A stretch of DNA of 64,000 bases from Atrina japonica (GCA_030159075.1 BROG01000554.1:135001-199000); one strand, 5' to 3'; positions 46,741 to 59,209 are shown, counted from the stretch's first letter. Translations and numbers: made by a program. Notes: generated from the letters alone by a model not told the origin.

Positions 46741-48479
46741 TTTACATTTATATCACAAAGCTTCACTTGGTTAAAAAGAAAATATTGTGAGGTCACAACA
46801 AAATAAAAACAGTGAAAACTGACTGAATTAAATTGATCTATTTACATGTATATAGAGAATTGTGCTGTTTATCAACAATTACTTTAAGTAGAGTATCAGT
46901 TGACTCATCAATCCCTGTTGTCTCATTAATTAAGACTCAACCTAATCAATAAATAGTATAATAGTGATATTTTTCATCGTATACATGTAACGAAGTAAGC
47001 AGTGCATTACATTGTGTTTGTGTATTGTAGGGGGTTTGTTTAGATAATGTCATGTTTTAATTTCTAGAGTTATCTCCCATTGCAGAACATTTTTAACTTT
47101 TGATATTATTATTATGTTTCAATATACATTGTAAGTGAATGCGTAAAATATCATATTTCCATTGCATGTATATTTTATTTCATCATATGATAGCTTTATT
47201 GTGTGTAAAAATATGTATTTTGATTTACATCAGTTGCTCATATTGGCTCATGGCACCAGTATGCTAAATGCAAGCAGGAGTGTGAAGGTTCAACTCCCTG
47301 GGTCTGGGTCATACAAGTACAAAGAATACTGGGAATTCTTTAACATGAAGATATACTTGTACTTATTAGGTAGATGGAGTGATATTGTTGATTTATATAT
47401 CTCAGCACTATGCCATGGTGGAGGATTATAAATTCTTCAAATTACCAGTAGCCTTGTTTTCACCCTTTAGTGACAGAAAACATTTTTGCTCCCTTTTACA
47501 TGTAGAAATTCCCTAAATTATGTGATACTTTGCTCCTGCTATTTGACTCGAAATGTTTGCTTTCTTTTTAAATTTGCCCTCTCATATCATCTAACCGTGA
47601 AAATGGTGAAAATTAAACAGGGGTAATTTTCCAATTATACATGTATAGTATGTTTATATAATTTTCAGAAAAAAGTTTATTTGTTTAATTTTGTTATAAT
47701 TCAGACATTATTTAATTAGTGATGAAAGTACATTATATATGTATCTAAAAAAAAAAAATGGAAATTTGGCATCATATGTTTTGGATTTTGGAGGGAATAC
47801 ATCTTGCATGTGTAATGGTCAAATTTTATAAAATATTCTCACATTTTGCAAAATATCTTGAATTTTACAAATTTGTTACATGTTATTTCTGAACAGCAAC
47901 ATTTTTACACTTATGAATGTTAGTTAAACGGCCTCCAGGATCTTGGTTCTAAATTCATATACATCTAGCGATTTTCATCCTCATGTTCAAAATGTGTTTA
48001 TATCTAGATTTCTAAGATTCTTACTTGTCATACAGATCATGTAAGACATGCAGTGCATTCAACTTTTGTTTTAGCGTGCATTAAATATCAAAACTAATGA
48101 GAGCCTACCGCGATAAATGTTGAAGTCGAGAGAATGTCTGTTTATAGATTCTGTAAAATGCACAGCATAAAAACTACAGAAAACATCGGTATTCATCCTA
48201 TATCAGTTTGATTACGTCTTTTTACACTCGATGTTGTTGTTTTACATATACAAATATGTTATGCTGTTTTTTATGAAATATCATTTTACACTTTGTTTGT
48301 TCATTAAATTTTATGCTTTTTATGAAAAGCTAAAAAAAATATGGCATGAAGTGTTTTTGAATTATGAACACATGGTTCTTCCAATTATTTGTAATTATGT
48401 GCACATGTATATGTATATGTATCATGGTATGTGTACATGTATGTATGAAAAAATAAAAATTTACTATCTGAACACATGT
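46741..48479. other. No recognisable gene
   Basis: AT-rich with one weak tRNA-like head at 47.2 kb. The 89-codon frames at 47162 and 48231 are not recognised. Confidence 0.4.
47220..47330 (+). repeat. Possible tRNA-like SINE head
   Basis: TATTGGCTCATGGCACCAGT and then TGAAGGTTCAACTCCCTGGG (B-box-like). A weak call, with no tail seen. Confidence 0.25.
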
Positions 48480-48608
48480 ACACAATACATACACACATAA
48501 ACATACAAACACCACACTCACATACACATGCATATCACATGTGCACATACATTGTACCACACTCTTACCACACACACATACACACACATACCACACATAC
48601 ACTCACAT

Positions 48609-48662
<54 letters not shown>

Positions 48663-48765
48663 TACATGCATGTACTAAACACTCCCACACAAGAATATGA
48701 TATTAATCATACACACACTGGACAAACATGTGTGTGTGTATGTGTGTGTGTGTGTGTGTGTGTTT
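48480..48765. repeat. (CA)n and (TG)n microsatellites
   Basis: Interrupted (CA)n to 48660, then (TG)n at 48730-48762; the two tracts are complementary and could form a hairpin. Confidence 0.95.
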
Positions 48766-49094
48766 GTGAAACCTTCTCACACATGACTATGATATTTACC
48801 ATTGTTTTTCATAGATTGTTGGTTTAGTGATAAGTGCTTATTAAATTTCACCACCAACAGCATTTGATAAGCAATGTAGCATGTGTAGCTGACCATCCCA
48901 GTGTACATGTCTGTATCTTCTGACCTCTGACCCTTTATCACTGACCTCTACTGTACATAGACACACCCTATTTAAAGTTGAAATAAACCAGCTGTCATTG
49001 ATACTAATATATCTATGTGATTCAATGTCATTTTAATCATAATGTGATGAGTGGAGAGGTACTAATATGTCATTAATGTTGTTTCTTGTCTTTG

Positions 49095-49895
49095 TTGTAT
49101 CTTAGTTGTATCTTTGTTGTATCTTAGTTGTATCTTTGTTGTATCTTAGTTGTATCTTAGTTGTATCTTAGTTTTATCTTTGTTGTATCTTTGTTGTATC
49201 TTAGTTATATCTTAGTATCTTAGTTGTATCTCAGTTGTATCTTTGTTGTATCTCAGTTGTATCTTAGTTTTATCTAATGCTTAGTTGTATCTTAGTTGTA
49301 TCTTAGTTGTATCTTAGTTGTATCTTAGTTTTATTTTAGTTGTATCTTAGTTGTATCTTAGTTGTATCTTAGTTTTATCTTTGTTGTATCTTTGTTGTAT
49401 CTTAGTTTTATCTTAGTTGTATCTCAGTTGTATCTTTGTTGTATCTTTGTTGTATCTTAGTTTTATCTCAGTTGTATCTTAGTTTTATCTAACTCTTAGT
49501 TGTATCTCAGTTGTATCTTAGTTTTATCTAACGCTTAGTTGTATCTTAGTTGTATCTTAGTTGTATCTTAGTTTTATTTTAGTTGTATCTTAGTTGTATC
49601 TTAGTTGTATCTTAGTTTTATCTTTGTTGTATCTTTGTTGTATCTTAGTTGTATCCTAGTTGTATCTTAGTTGTATCTTAGTTGTATCTCAGTTGTATCT
49701 TTGTTGTATCTTTGTTGTATCTTAGTTTTATCTTTGTTGTATCTTAGTTTTATCTCAGTTGTATCTTAGATTTATCTTGCTTTTTTATCTTAGTTGTATC
49801 TTAGTTGTATCTCAGTTGTATCTTAGTTGTATCTTAGTTGTATCTTGTTGTATCTTAGTTGTATCTTGTTGTATCTTAGTTGTATCTTAGTTTTT
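49095..49895. repeat. 11-bp minisatellite (TTGTATCTTAG)n
   Basis: About 70 copies of TTGTATCTTAG and variants TTGTATCTTTG, TTTTATCTTAG and TTGTATCTCAG, with higher-order repetition of blocks of several units. Confidence 0.95.
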
Positions 49896-49959
49896 TGTTG
49901 CTTTTGTTATACATCTATCTAACTTTCTGTTGTTTCTTGTAATCATTCCATTACATGTA

Positions 49960-50748
49960 CAGTAAAACAGGTGGTCATGAGAGACCACTGCATCATCCAC
50001 TAAAATATATGTGGTCTCTCAAGACAGTTGGTCTCTCATAAGAGGTTTTATTCATAGAGTTATTTAACCAAAAGGTTTTCAAAATGTAGTCTTTCAGAAC
50101 AGGTGGTCTGTCATAAGAGGTTTTATTCATAGAGTTATTTAACCAAAAGGTTTTCAAAATGTAGTCTTTCAGGACAGGTGGTCTGTCATAAGAGGTTTTA
50201 TTTAAAGAGTTATTTAACCAAAAGGTTTTCAAAATGTAGTCTTTCAGGACAGGTGGTCTGTCATAAGAGGTTTTATTTAAAGAGTTATTTAACCAAAAGG
50301 TTTTCAAAATGTAGTCTTTCAGGACAGGTGGTCTGTCATAAGAGGTTTTATTTAAAGAGTTATTTAACCAAAAGGTTTTCAAAATGTAGTCTTTCAGGAC
50401 AGGTGGTCTGTCATAAGAAGTTTTTTTTTAAAGAGTTATTTAACCAAAAGGTTTTCAAAATGTAGTCTTTCAGGACAGGTGGTCTGTCATAAGAGTTTTT
50501 TTTTTAAAGAGTTATTTAACCAAAAGGTTTTCAAAATATAGTCTTTCAGGACAGGTGGTCTGTCATAAGAGGTTTTATTTAAAGAGTTATTTAACCACAA
50601 AAGGTTTTCAAAATGTAGTCTTTCAGAACAGGTGGTCTCTCATAAGAGGTTTTATTTAAAGAGTTATTTAACCAAAAGGTTTTCAAAATATAGTCTTTCA
50701 GAACAGATGGTCTTCCATGAGAGTGGTCTTTCAAGATAGGTTCCACTC
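49960..50748. mobile_element. CAGTGGAACC-type MITE expanded by nine 75-bp internal repeats
   Basis: The left end CAGTAAAACAGGTGGTC and right end AGATAGGTTCCACTC fit the CAGTGGAACC family, with TA on both sides. The interior repeats a 75-bp unit (AGAGGTTTTATT, AAAGAGTTATTTAACC, AGTCTTTCAGGACAGG) from 50041 to about 50700. The 129-codon minus frame here is only the repeat read in phase. Confidence 0.75.
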
Positions 50749-50755
50749 TAGTTTT

Positions 50756-50895
50756 ATTTCGTGACATTGACCCATCGGCCATGTACAAATTTTCTCTCAG
50801 TTTAGGTTCCAACAGGACTCGAACTCGCACTGACTAAGGGTGAAACTTGTGGTTTAAGTAGTAATGCTCTTTTAGCCACTTAGCCTCAGAGTCTT
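50756..50895 (-). repeat. Third-family SINE head
   Basis: The minus strand has a TGGCTAAAAGAGCATT A-box region, CGAGTTCGAGTCCTGTTGGA (B box) and the AACCTAAACTGAGAGAAAAT body. Confidence 0.5.
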
Positions 50896-51227
50896 TTCAA
50901 AATAAGTAGAGATGCAATTGTTAAAACTATGTATCCATATTTTTTCTGCGATAAAAAATTATTCTATTATTTAAGTTTCTAATCCATGACAACAAGTTAG
51001 GGTTGTCCCACTTTATTCTGGCAAACGAGGATGGGGCCATTAGCAGCATTATTCCCCAATGTTGAGAAAATCACCACTGTATGTTTATAAATTAAAAATG
51101 CTTTAGACATTAAAAAAAACTTCAATTCAGTTATATGGTTTTTTGCATCAGGATAATAGTAAAAGTGTGTTTACATAGTAATTTAACATTTATTTTTTCA
51201 TGTTTTGTTTTCGTCACCTAAACATTA

Positions 51228-51726
51228 CACTGGAACCTATTTTAAGAGACCACTTTCATGAAAGACCACCTGCCTTATAAGACCACATTAATACAATGTA
51301 TAAGGAAACCTCTCATTAAGATAATCCTTAAAAAAAAAAAACTTCTTTTGAGAGACCACCGAGAGCCATCATGGCTCTGCAGTAGATTACTCAAGTCGCA
51401 TCCAAAGGGTCTTGGGTTCGAGCCTCGGCGGAGGTGGCTGGCTTTTTCTGTCCTTTGGATGAGATAGTAAAAACTGAGGTCCTGTGTCACAGTAGGTGTT
51501 GACACGTCAAAGAACCCTCACTACTCAATGGCAATAAGTGCCTAGCATAGGCCAATATTAGAAACCCTTGACTGGCGGCATTTGGTGACATCTCCAATTA
51601 TGAGTGAAAGATTCTTGAGTGGGATGTTGAACAACAATACAACAACAACAACAACAAGAGACCACCTGTCTTGAGAGACTACATTTCAGTGGCACATTTG
51701 TTGGTTTTTCAAGACAGGTTCCACTG
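51228..51726. mobile_element. CAGTGGAACC-type MITE interrupted by a SINE
   Basis: The left end CACTGGAACCTATTTTAAGA and right end TTTCAAGACAGGTTCCACTG are inverted, flanked by TA (51226-51227, 51727-51728). The SINE at 51361-51656 splits it. Confidence 0.75.
51361..51656 (+). repeat. tRNA-derived SINE, family 1, inserted in a MITE
   Basis: Full head and body ending in (CAA)n. Target-site duplication AGAGACCACC at 51351-51360 and 51657-51666, which is MITE sequence. Confidence 0.85.
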
Positions 51727-51854
51727 TATTGCAGCATTAGAAATATTTTTAGTTTTCATTGGGAAAAAGATAACTTTTTTTATTCGGAATTGGAAATTTG
51801 AACTGCTATTAATTATAGAAAATCGAGAGGCCTGCAAGTATTTTTTTCTTCATA

Positions 51855-51960
51855 TAGGAGAATGCTTCTGCTGACTCACTAAAGTTTGAGCATTTGTCTG
51901 GCAAGTGATAGGTCATGGGTTCAAATCCTGGTACCAGTATATACCTAAGATTTATTTGAA
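51855..51960 (+). repeat. tRNA-like SINE head
   Basis: CTGCTGACTCACTAAAGTTT and then CATGGGTTCAAATCCTGGTA (B box) at normal tRNA spacing, with no clear body. Confidence 0.35.
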
Positions 51961-53514
51961 AAATGCTAGTAACCTAAAATTTGCCAACTGCTCTGTATAT
52001 GAAGGGGAGAATGGGAAGTAAATGTAACAGAACTTATAGAGACCTTAATCTGAACTTATGGGAGGATACAGGATTTCAAGTTAGAGGTGATGCAACCCCA
52101 GAATACCGTTGCAGAGCATAGCAAGTAGGAAAAAATTGAGTATTTTTTTTTTTATTAATTTTATGCCTTTTTTACCAGTTTAAGGGGGTGCGCACCGGCA
52201 ACACCCCCACTCAAGACTGAATCTGCCCCTGGGTATTAATTGTATCACAAAAGATTTTACGTTACAACACTTCCCTCTTACATGTACCATAAATGCCTAT
52301 TTCTCCATATACATGTAAATGAAAAATACTTAGAAATGTGTTAAACACCAATAAACCCACCACAAAACTGGGGATTGTTGTTGCTTTAACTCATTTAAAA
52401 TGACACTTTAATAGCGATATTTGCAATATTATTAGCTTCTTCACCACCGATGAAGTGATGCCGCCAAATTAATTTAAATTTACATGTAGTGTGGTTTTTC
52501 TATTCATTGTTCTACATCCTGCCACTTGGAATTTCATTTTGTCCCTCTTCCCACTCTAACCATTCAAATTTGGTAATTGTGGTAAATGTGGCAATAGATT
52601 GAAAACAAATGATGAAAGTGAAGAAAACAAAGACTTACATTGCTTTGGCCCAGTAGACAGAGAATTATAGTTTAGATGATTATATCTGAACAGTTTCTGC
52701 TGAAAGATGGGGTACTGTGTAATAATTATTTTTGTTGGCAGTTCACCAGAGAAATAATATGTTGATGCATATGTGTGTGAGTTTCAACTGAGACATTTTG
52801 ATCATCAGAATCATAGCAGAAACTCATAATGCCGACAAATGCTGGTAGCTTTTGATTTATTTTGCAGGTATATTCATGTCTTCCATCATATGCAGGGAAT
52901 TAATATCAATAGTTATGGTATCTGCAGGATTTGTCCAAATTGAAGTAAAAAGTTTAAAGCACATGTATAATTGGGATGGAGAAACTGAAACGGGATTTAT
53001 GCTAACATAATTCATTTCAACAAGATTTTTATCATTTAGTACGTTTCTCCGTTAGCTTTTACATGTACAAATGTACATTTCCAAGTTTTGTATATTGTGT
53101 CTGCTAACACCACAAAACAGGGCAAAACCAGTACTAAAACATACGTGAAATCAATTAAAATATGCTTTGCAAAATATAAAAATAATGAAATAAATAGTAT
53201 TAAAACAGAAAAATGGATAAAAATACTACATTCTGATTATATATTACTGCCATCCTTTGAGGGAACTCGGTCTGATTCTAGTATTGACAAGGGATGAAAC
53301 AGAATTGAAGCTGGAAGAATGTATACACTGTACAATGTATAGTGCTTTCAATGTCAATGATTTTCCTTGCCCCTAAATTCTGGGTCCAGGGTCAGAAAAA
53401 CTGGAGAAAATATGAACTGTAACCAACACAGATAAAACTTAATTTTAGACATGTTTGAATATACTTTATTCTTTATTTTGAAATTCCAAATTGGGAATTT
53501 TTGCTTATTTTTTG
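51961..53514. other. No recognisable gene
   Basis: AT-rich. GGGGGTGCGCACCGGCA at about 52185 is part of a degraded repeat (AACACCCCCACTCAAGAC). Confidence 0.4.
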
Positions 53515-53830
53515 GAAAATACATGTACAGACCAGACTCAAAAACGGCCCAGGAAAATCCCCGTTAGTACATGTACATACATACATGTATATAAACAAGA
53601 GGTTCGCATACAGGAAAATACATGTACAAGCCATTTGATTGGACCCAAAACAAGGAACATCCCCCATGTACAGATAAAAAATCCCTGGAAAATTAGCACA
53701 TGATTGGACAGATAAATTAGCACATGTACAGATAAATAAGAGGTCCACATACAGGAAAATACATGTACAAGCTATTTGATTGGACCCCAAAACAGCCCAG
53801 AAAAATCCCTGTTAACTTATGTACATAAAA
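53515..53830. repeat. Degenerate long tandem repeat
   Basis: Blocks with AGGAAAATACATGTACA, TTTGATTGGACCC, GGAAAATCCC and ATAAACAAGAGGTTC recur two to three times at ~110-130 bp spacing. Confidence 0.65.
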
Positions 53831-54109
53831 ATAAGAAGTTCACATGTAATTACTAAGGAAATCAAATAAATACCAGTAAACAGAAGATATTGATTGATCA
53901 ACAATAATTAACAATACATTTCATAAGTAATTCTGACTGGAGATTTGACAGATGATAAATAAACAACCATCATTCACAGATAAGATGACATCATTATTAT
54001 TGACAAAATGCCAAAGTGACGGTACGATGGTCTCATATAGTACCTTGGGTAAAGCCAGTTAACATTGAAGAAAAAGTTGTGTCACATGTGATTAACAACA
54101 AATGTTTAA

Positions 54110-54420
54110 GGTCAAGAGTTCACCTTCCAAACAAAAGTTTGGGTTCAAATCTTGAACACATTGAAGGAGTCTCTGTGCTTTAAACCATGAAGTCTCTCTC
54201 CTCTGTGAGTGTTGGTTTGAGTTCCGCTGGAACCGAAGCTGATTTTGTGAGAAAGTTTGGCAATTTACTGGCAAACAGGGCCAGTGGTCTCTTTCCAGGT
54301 ACATTGTATTACAAGGTTTTCTCCTCCAACATAAAAAACTGGTACATGTACATTTGTAGCCACCATATTATTGACAAAATTGTTGAGTGAGGCATAAAAC
54401 ACCGTTCAAACAAACACAAG
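54110..54420 (+). repeat. Third-family SINE, plus strand
   Basis: TTAAACCATGAAGTCTCTCT, GGTTTGAGTTCCGCTGGAAC (B box), TGATTTTGTGAGAAAGTTTG, and the tail GAGGCATAAAACACCGTTCA followed by AACAAACAC. Confidence 0.55.
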
Positions 54421-55019
54421 CACAAATTCGACAGGCCGAACATTTTCTAATGCTGATACACAATATTTCTTCACTAAGCATGCATTGAAGACATATATAT
54501 ATATATCATCAGGTTTTGTTGTTGTTTTCTTTGGGGGATGGGATGTAATTGGGTGGGGTATTTGAGACTATAACCCATGTCCCTGATGATATGGCATGTT
54601 AATGAAGCCATTGTAGTCGGACCATATCACAGGTCAAAATTTGTGGTACTTCACCTTTAGGTCTTGTTAACAGTGGCTATACAGATAAATAATAGTTTCT
54701 TTTAGTGGCAATTTCCCATACATTATGTACATACGGACAGGTAATAGTATGTACAAATAAAACAATCACATCTGGAGGCAGGTTTGAAATTTTAGTTTCA
54801 GTGTTTTTTATTGTTTTAAATGTATAATAATTGAGAACAGTTGTCTGTTTTTATTGTTTAGAAGTTGTAAATCACACTCCCATGTTTTTATATCACATAA
54901 CTCAATTTTGAGACATGTATGTAGCAGTCTCCACTAAGAAGACAACATCTGCCTTGGCTTCAGCATTGAATTTCATTCTATTGCCATCACTGTGAGATAC
55001 TTTGAGAAAAGCTCCAATA

Positions 55020-55724
55020 AGGTGAAACCTCTTTTGAGAGACCTCTCATGAGAGAGCACTTGTCTTGTTGGACCACATTCTGAGAAATGCTCAGTAAAGT
55101 AACATGTAACCCTGTATATTAAACCTCTTAGTAGAGACCACTTCGCTATTAATTTACTATGGCCTTTTCCTGAGGTAACTGTTCTCCTATAGTGTTGACA
55201 ACACTATAGGAGAACGGTTCACAGGGGAAAGGGTCGTAATAGATTTCACATGTCATACTTTTGCTGTCAATCTGAAAAAAGTCAACATTAAAATATCATC
55301 AATGATTTAATACTGACTGGTATGGATGGCATGACGATGTTAGGAACGTTAAATTGCCCCAGCACTGGCTGTAAGTCTGCTGCACTTGCAGCCAAGTTTG
55401 TTGTGGAAAAAATGCCATCTAGAAAAGGGGAATAACTCTTATAACAGTGTATACGGTGTATAACCCCAAGGGAAATATGATTGCTTAAGTATAGTGCCCT
55501 TTGTCAGGTATAGTCACCCGTTGTTAAGAACAGATGAAAACTACGCTGAATAGACAGCATGTATTTAACAAATCAAAACATAAGAAGTTAACACGTGATG
55601 TACTGAAAGTATATAACATTAACTTTCACTATAATTGAATAATAAGTTCCCCTGAAATTTGTTATAAGCGAGTTTTATCGTATATTTATGTTGCAGATGG
55701 TTTGGTCTCTCAAGACAGTTTCCA
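55020..55724. mobile_element. Possible long or nested CAGTGGAACC-type MITE
   Basis: GTGAAACCTCTTTTGAGAGA at the left and TCAAGACAGTTTCCACTATA at the right could be the ends of one element with later insertions, including the hairpin at 55163-55232. Confidence 0.35.
55163..55232. repeat. Long perfect palindrome / hairpin
   Basis: A 35-bp perfect palindrome, with arms of GTTCTCCTATAGTGTTG around a central A, sits inside a longer imperfect inverted repeat (CCTTTTCCTG and CAGGGGAAAGGG). Confidence 0.75.
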
Positions 55725-55735
55725 CTATATATATA

Positions 55736-55913
55736 CAGTGGAACCTCACTAATAAGACCACCTAACTGACTGACTCAAATTGGCCGTTTTAGTGAGGTGG
55801 TCTCCTAAGTGAGGTTCTGTACTGATACAGCTGTAATGAACAGACTGGAAATTCATGGTCTTAATTGTGAGGTGGTCTCCTAAGCGAGGTGGTCTTTAGG
55901 TGAGGTTCCACTG
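55736..55913. mobile_element. 178-bp CAGTGGAACCTCAC MITE
   Basis: CAGTGGAACCTCAC and GTGAGGTTCCACTG near-perfect ends with TA on each side; the interior has GAGGTGGTCTCCTAAG twice in inverted context. Confidence 0.8.
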
Positions 55914-56796
55914 TATATATATATATATATATAAACAATATGAATGAATATTTGATGTTCACCATGAAATTGGACATTCATGTACGGGTACCATTTTTGT
56001 CATGAACATGTACATGTATTTTGAATTTACTTTCATCTGTTGGACAAATATTTTTTTTTGCAAATTGTATACTTTGTACATACATGTACCTCAACACCAT
56101 TGTCGTGCATCCCTAACTCTGCCATATTTTTATATACATGTACATGTAATGGTCCGTCATCATGAAACTTAAATGCACATAACCCTGATTGAAAAAATTA
56201 ATTATTTTCTCAAAATAATGATATAAAAATTGGACTTGGAGTATTGATTAAATTTGGTGACACATGTTTTTTTTCTTTTTTTAGGGCCAATAGCAAAATG
56301 CACCACTTTCGTTAATTTCAGATCAAAATATTCCCAATTTTTAATTTTGGTGAGAAAAGCAGTACATGTACATTTATCTTCTGTAAATACACTGTAATTC
56401 AAAAGAAAATAAAAATAAATGTATTTGGTAGTTGAGTTTTCTTCAGTAAACAAGATGCATTAATTAAACACTAAGTCAAGATATCAGAAAAATTATCTTC
56501 AGATATATTTCTAATGCTGTAGCTGTTAATTTTTTTTCAATTTGTGGAAAATATCGCAAAATATTTTATTGAAAAAATACAAGCCCCTGTTTCTGGAGAG
56601 CAGAAAAAAAACCCCTGTGACATCAGGTCATTGTGACGGGTATGCTTGTAACAATTGTCATTTAATGGTGTTATGCCTTCCATCAAGAATACAATCATGT
56701 ACATGTATGTTCATTTCCCCCCAAAATCATTGTTATTTTATCTTTTTTTGATGACCATAGATTATCAAAATTAATTCCATATTTGTGACCAATAAG

Positions 56797-57074
56797 AATC
56801 CTGGCTCAGTCGGTAGTGTGTTCGACTATGAATCGTTAGATTGTGAGTTAGAGTCTCGCGGCGGCAGGTTGGTTACCTGTCTTTCGGATGTGACAGTAAA
56901 AAACTGGAGGTCCCTTGTCACATTAGGTGTAGGCATGTTAAAGAACCCTCACTTCTGAATGGCCATACGTGCCGAGCATAGGCCAAAATTTGAAGCCCTT
57001 CACCGGCATTTGGTGACGTCTCCATATGAGTGAAATATTCTTGAGTGGGACGTTAAACAACAATAAACAAACAA
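56797..57074 (+). repeat. tRNA-derived SINE, family 1, 9-bp target-site duplication
   Basis: Head with CAGTCGGTAGTGTGTTCGAC and a decayed B box, standard body, (CAAA)n tail, flanked by ACCAATAAG at 56788-56796 and 57075-57083. Confidence 0.85.
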
Positions 57075-57164
57075 ACCAATAAGTATCACCAGGTCTCCCT
57101 ACTATAAATAGTTTACCTTATTTTGTTAGGAAGTCAAATTTGCTACTGCCAGAAAATACATGTA

Positions 57165-57353
57165 CAGTGGAACCTTGCCTGGAGACCACCTTGCTTAGGA
57201 GACCACCTCACATTTAAGACCACACATATTCAGTATCTAGAAAATTTCCTCATAGATATATAATAAGAACAAACCCTCGTTAACAAAACCAACATGCTAA
57301 TAAGACTATTTTTGGTCAGTCAGTTAGGTGGTCTTAATAGCAAGATTCCACTG
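57165..57353. mobile_element. 189-bp CAGTGGAACCTTGC MITE
   Basis: CAGTGGAACCTTGC at the left and GCAAGATTCCACTG at the right; TA on the left, the right TA mutated. Confidence 0.7.
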
Positions 57354-57760
57354 TGTATACATGTACTTAGCTGTAGCTGTGGAATTACTGGAGTTTGTGC
57401 CCAGCATTGTAATTGGACAAAGTTGAGTTTTGAGAGTGTACCTGTGATAATATTCAAATTTTGAGTTGTTCCCCAATCTGCCAGCATCATCAGCCTTGAT
57501 ATCTGTACTGCAGCACAGTTTTGAATTACAACCGTGTTGTTTGGAATGAACTTCTCTGGAACCATGAAAATCTCTGCTTCCTGTGGCGCTTGGGAGATAA
57601 CAGCGAGTATGCATTTGTTTGTGTAGAATTGAAAAGAAAAAAATGTTAGAGGTACTCTAGCACTGGAGTTCATCATGTCGATATGGGCATCTTGACCATG
57701 GAGAGTGTTACAATAGATTCTATGGCCACCAGAGTTACCAAACGAGGAGGATCTCAGCAA
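57320..57760 (-). other. Unidentified 146-codon open frame
   Basis: Open on the minus strand from MLRSSSFGNSGGHRIYCNTL to a stop inside the MITE at 57320. The segment QAPQEAEIFMVPEKFIPNNT, VVIQNCAAVQISRLMMLADW has protein-like composition, and a second minus frame of 96 codons overlaps it. No family recognised. The local GC content is above the surroundings. Could be an exon, a dead TE fragment or chance. Confidence 0.2.
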
Positions 57761-58268
57761 TTAGAATTTCATGGAGGAGAATTTCAAATCTTACACCATG
57801 CCGGTCTCATCGGAAGGGCAAACCGTGGTTTTTACAGAGGATTATATCGTACGTGTGGATATCTTTTTTGTTTTGTCGTTATTCTATCTTTTTAATATTC
57901 TTGCTTTATGCAGTGATGATGGAGAACTCACTATACAACCTTATGATGGTGAAGCATGTGCTAGATTTCTATAGCAATCTGTTGATGGTTGGAGAGAGGT
58001 TTATTTTTAGTTTCGAGACATTTATAGAAAGCATGTAAGCGGCTTTGTGTACTTGTGATATGACATAACAATGTCGTATTCTACACATACATATTCTTTG
58101 TCAAGGATGTTCAGAACAAGATTACAAGATGTTCTAATTCATGTTTCACCCATAAATGAACTATCATACATATCATTGAATTTCAATAACAACTTTGCTG
58201 ATGATATAGATAATAAATTAGGGATTGATCAAGAATATGGCTGTTCATGGGACTACATGTACCTGTAG
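57683..58268 (+). other. Cluster of short plus-strand open frames, unidentified
   Basis: Successive frames contain EENFKSYTMPVSSEGQTVVF, then ENSLYNLMMVKHVLDFYSNL followed by LMVGERF, then RMFRTRLQDVLIHVSPINEL and NFADDIDNKLGIDQEYG. A plausible acceptor (TTGCTTTATGCAG at about 57914) joins the first two in phase with a donor at 57854. Not enough to call a gene. Confidence 0.2.
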
Positions 58269-58284
58269 TTATATGACTTATATT

Positions 58285-58770
58285 CAGGTTCTTAGTTGTA
58301 ATCATGACTTCTTTTTAGGTCATCTTAGTTGTAATCATATGACTTCTATTTAGGTCATCTTAGTTGTAATCAGTGACTTCTATCCAGGTCATCATAGTTG
58401 TAATCATGTGACTTCTATTTAGGTCATCTTAGTTGTAATCGTGACTTCTATTTAGGTCATCTTAGTTGTAATCATATGACTTCTATTTAGGTCATCTTAG
58501 TTGTAATCATGTGACTTCTATTTAGGTAATCTTAGTTGTAATCATGTGGTTTCTATTTAGGGCATGGTAGTTGAAATCAGGTGACTTCTATTTAGGTCAT
58601 CTTAGTTGTAATCATATGACTTCTATTTAGGTAATCTTAGTTATAATCATGCGGTTTCTATTTAGGTAATCTTAGTTGTAATCATGTTACTTCTTTTGAG
58701 GTTATCTTAGTTGTAATCATATGGCATCTATTTATGTAATCTTACTTGTAATCATATGACTTCTATGACA
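58285..58770. repeat. ~35-bp minisatellite, about thirteen copies
   Basis: Unit GGTCATCTTAGTTGTAATCA then TGTGACTTCTATTTA. Confidence 0.9.
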
Positions 58771-58774
58771 CTGA

Positions 58775-59180
58775 TAAAGACAGGCATGACACTGATAAAG
58801 ACAGGTATAATACAGATACAGTAATAAAGGTATGACACAAATAAAGACATAAGACTGGCATGACACTGATAAAGACAGGTATAATACAGATACAGTAATA
58901 AAGGTATGACACAAATAAAGACATAAGACAGGCATGATACTGATAGATAAGACAGGTATGTCATAATGATAGAGATAAAGATAGGTATGACACAGATAAA
59001 GATAGGTATGACTCAGATAAAGACAGGTATGACACTGATAAAAATAGGTATGACACAGTTAAAGATAGGTATGACTCAGATAAAGACAGGTATGACACCA
59101 ATAAAAATAGGTATGACACAGTTAAAGATAGGTATGACACCGATAAAGATAGGTATGACACATATATAAACAGGTATGAC
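58775..59180. repeat. Composite minisatellite, two ~80-bp units then about ten 21-bp units
   Basis: TGACACTGATAAAGACAGGT, TAATACAGATACAGTAATAA and GGTATGACACAAATAAAGAC twice, then (GATAAAGATAGGTATGACACA)n with a 21-nt period that leaves 7-residue-repeat frames open. Confidence 0.85.
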
Positions 59181-59209
59181 ACAGATATACATTAGTATGA
59201 CAGGTATGA

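Noticed and set aside
45845..46806. Open frames of 252, 224 and 193 codons in three frames
   Set aside because: 56-bp minisatellite read through; the peptides are the same unit in rotating frames.
49993..50465. 129-codon repeat protein (KTFWLNNSLNKTSYDRPPVL) and its antisense frame
   Set aside because: 75-bp MITE-internal tandem repeat; 75 is a multiple of three.
54187..54390. 67-codon frame starting MKSLSSVSVGLSSAGTEADF
   Set aside because: It is the third-family SINE translated.
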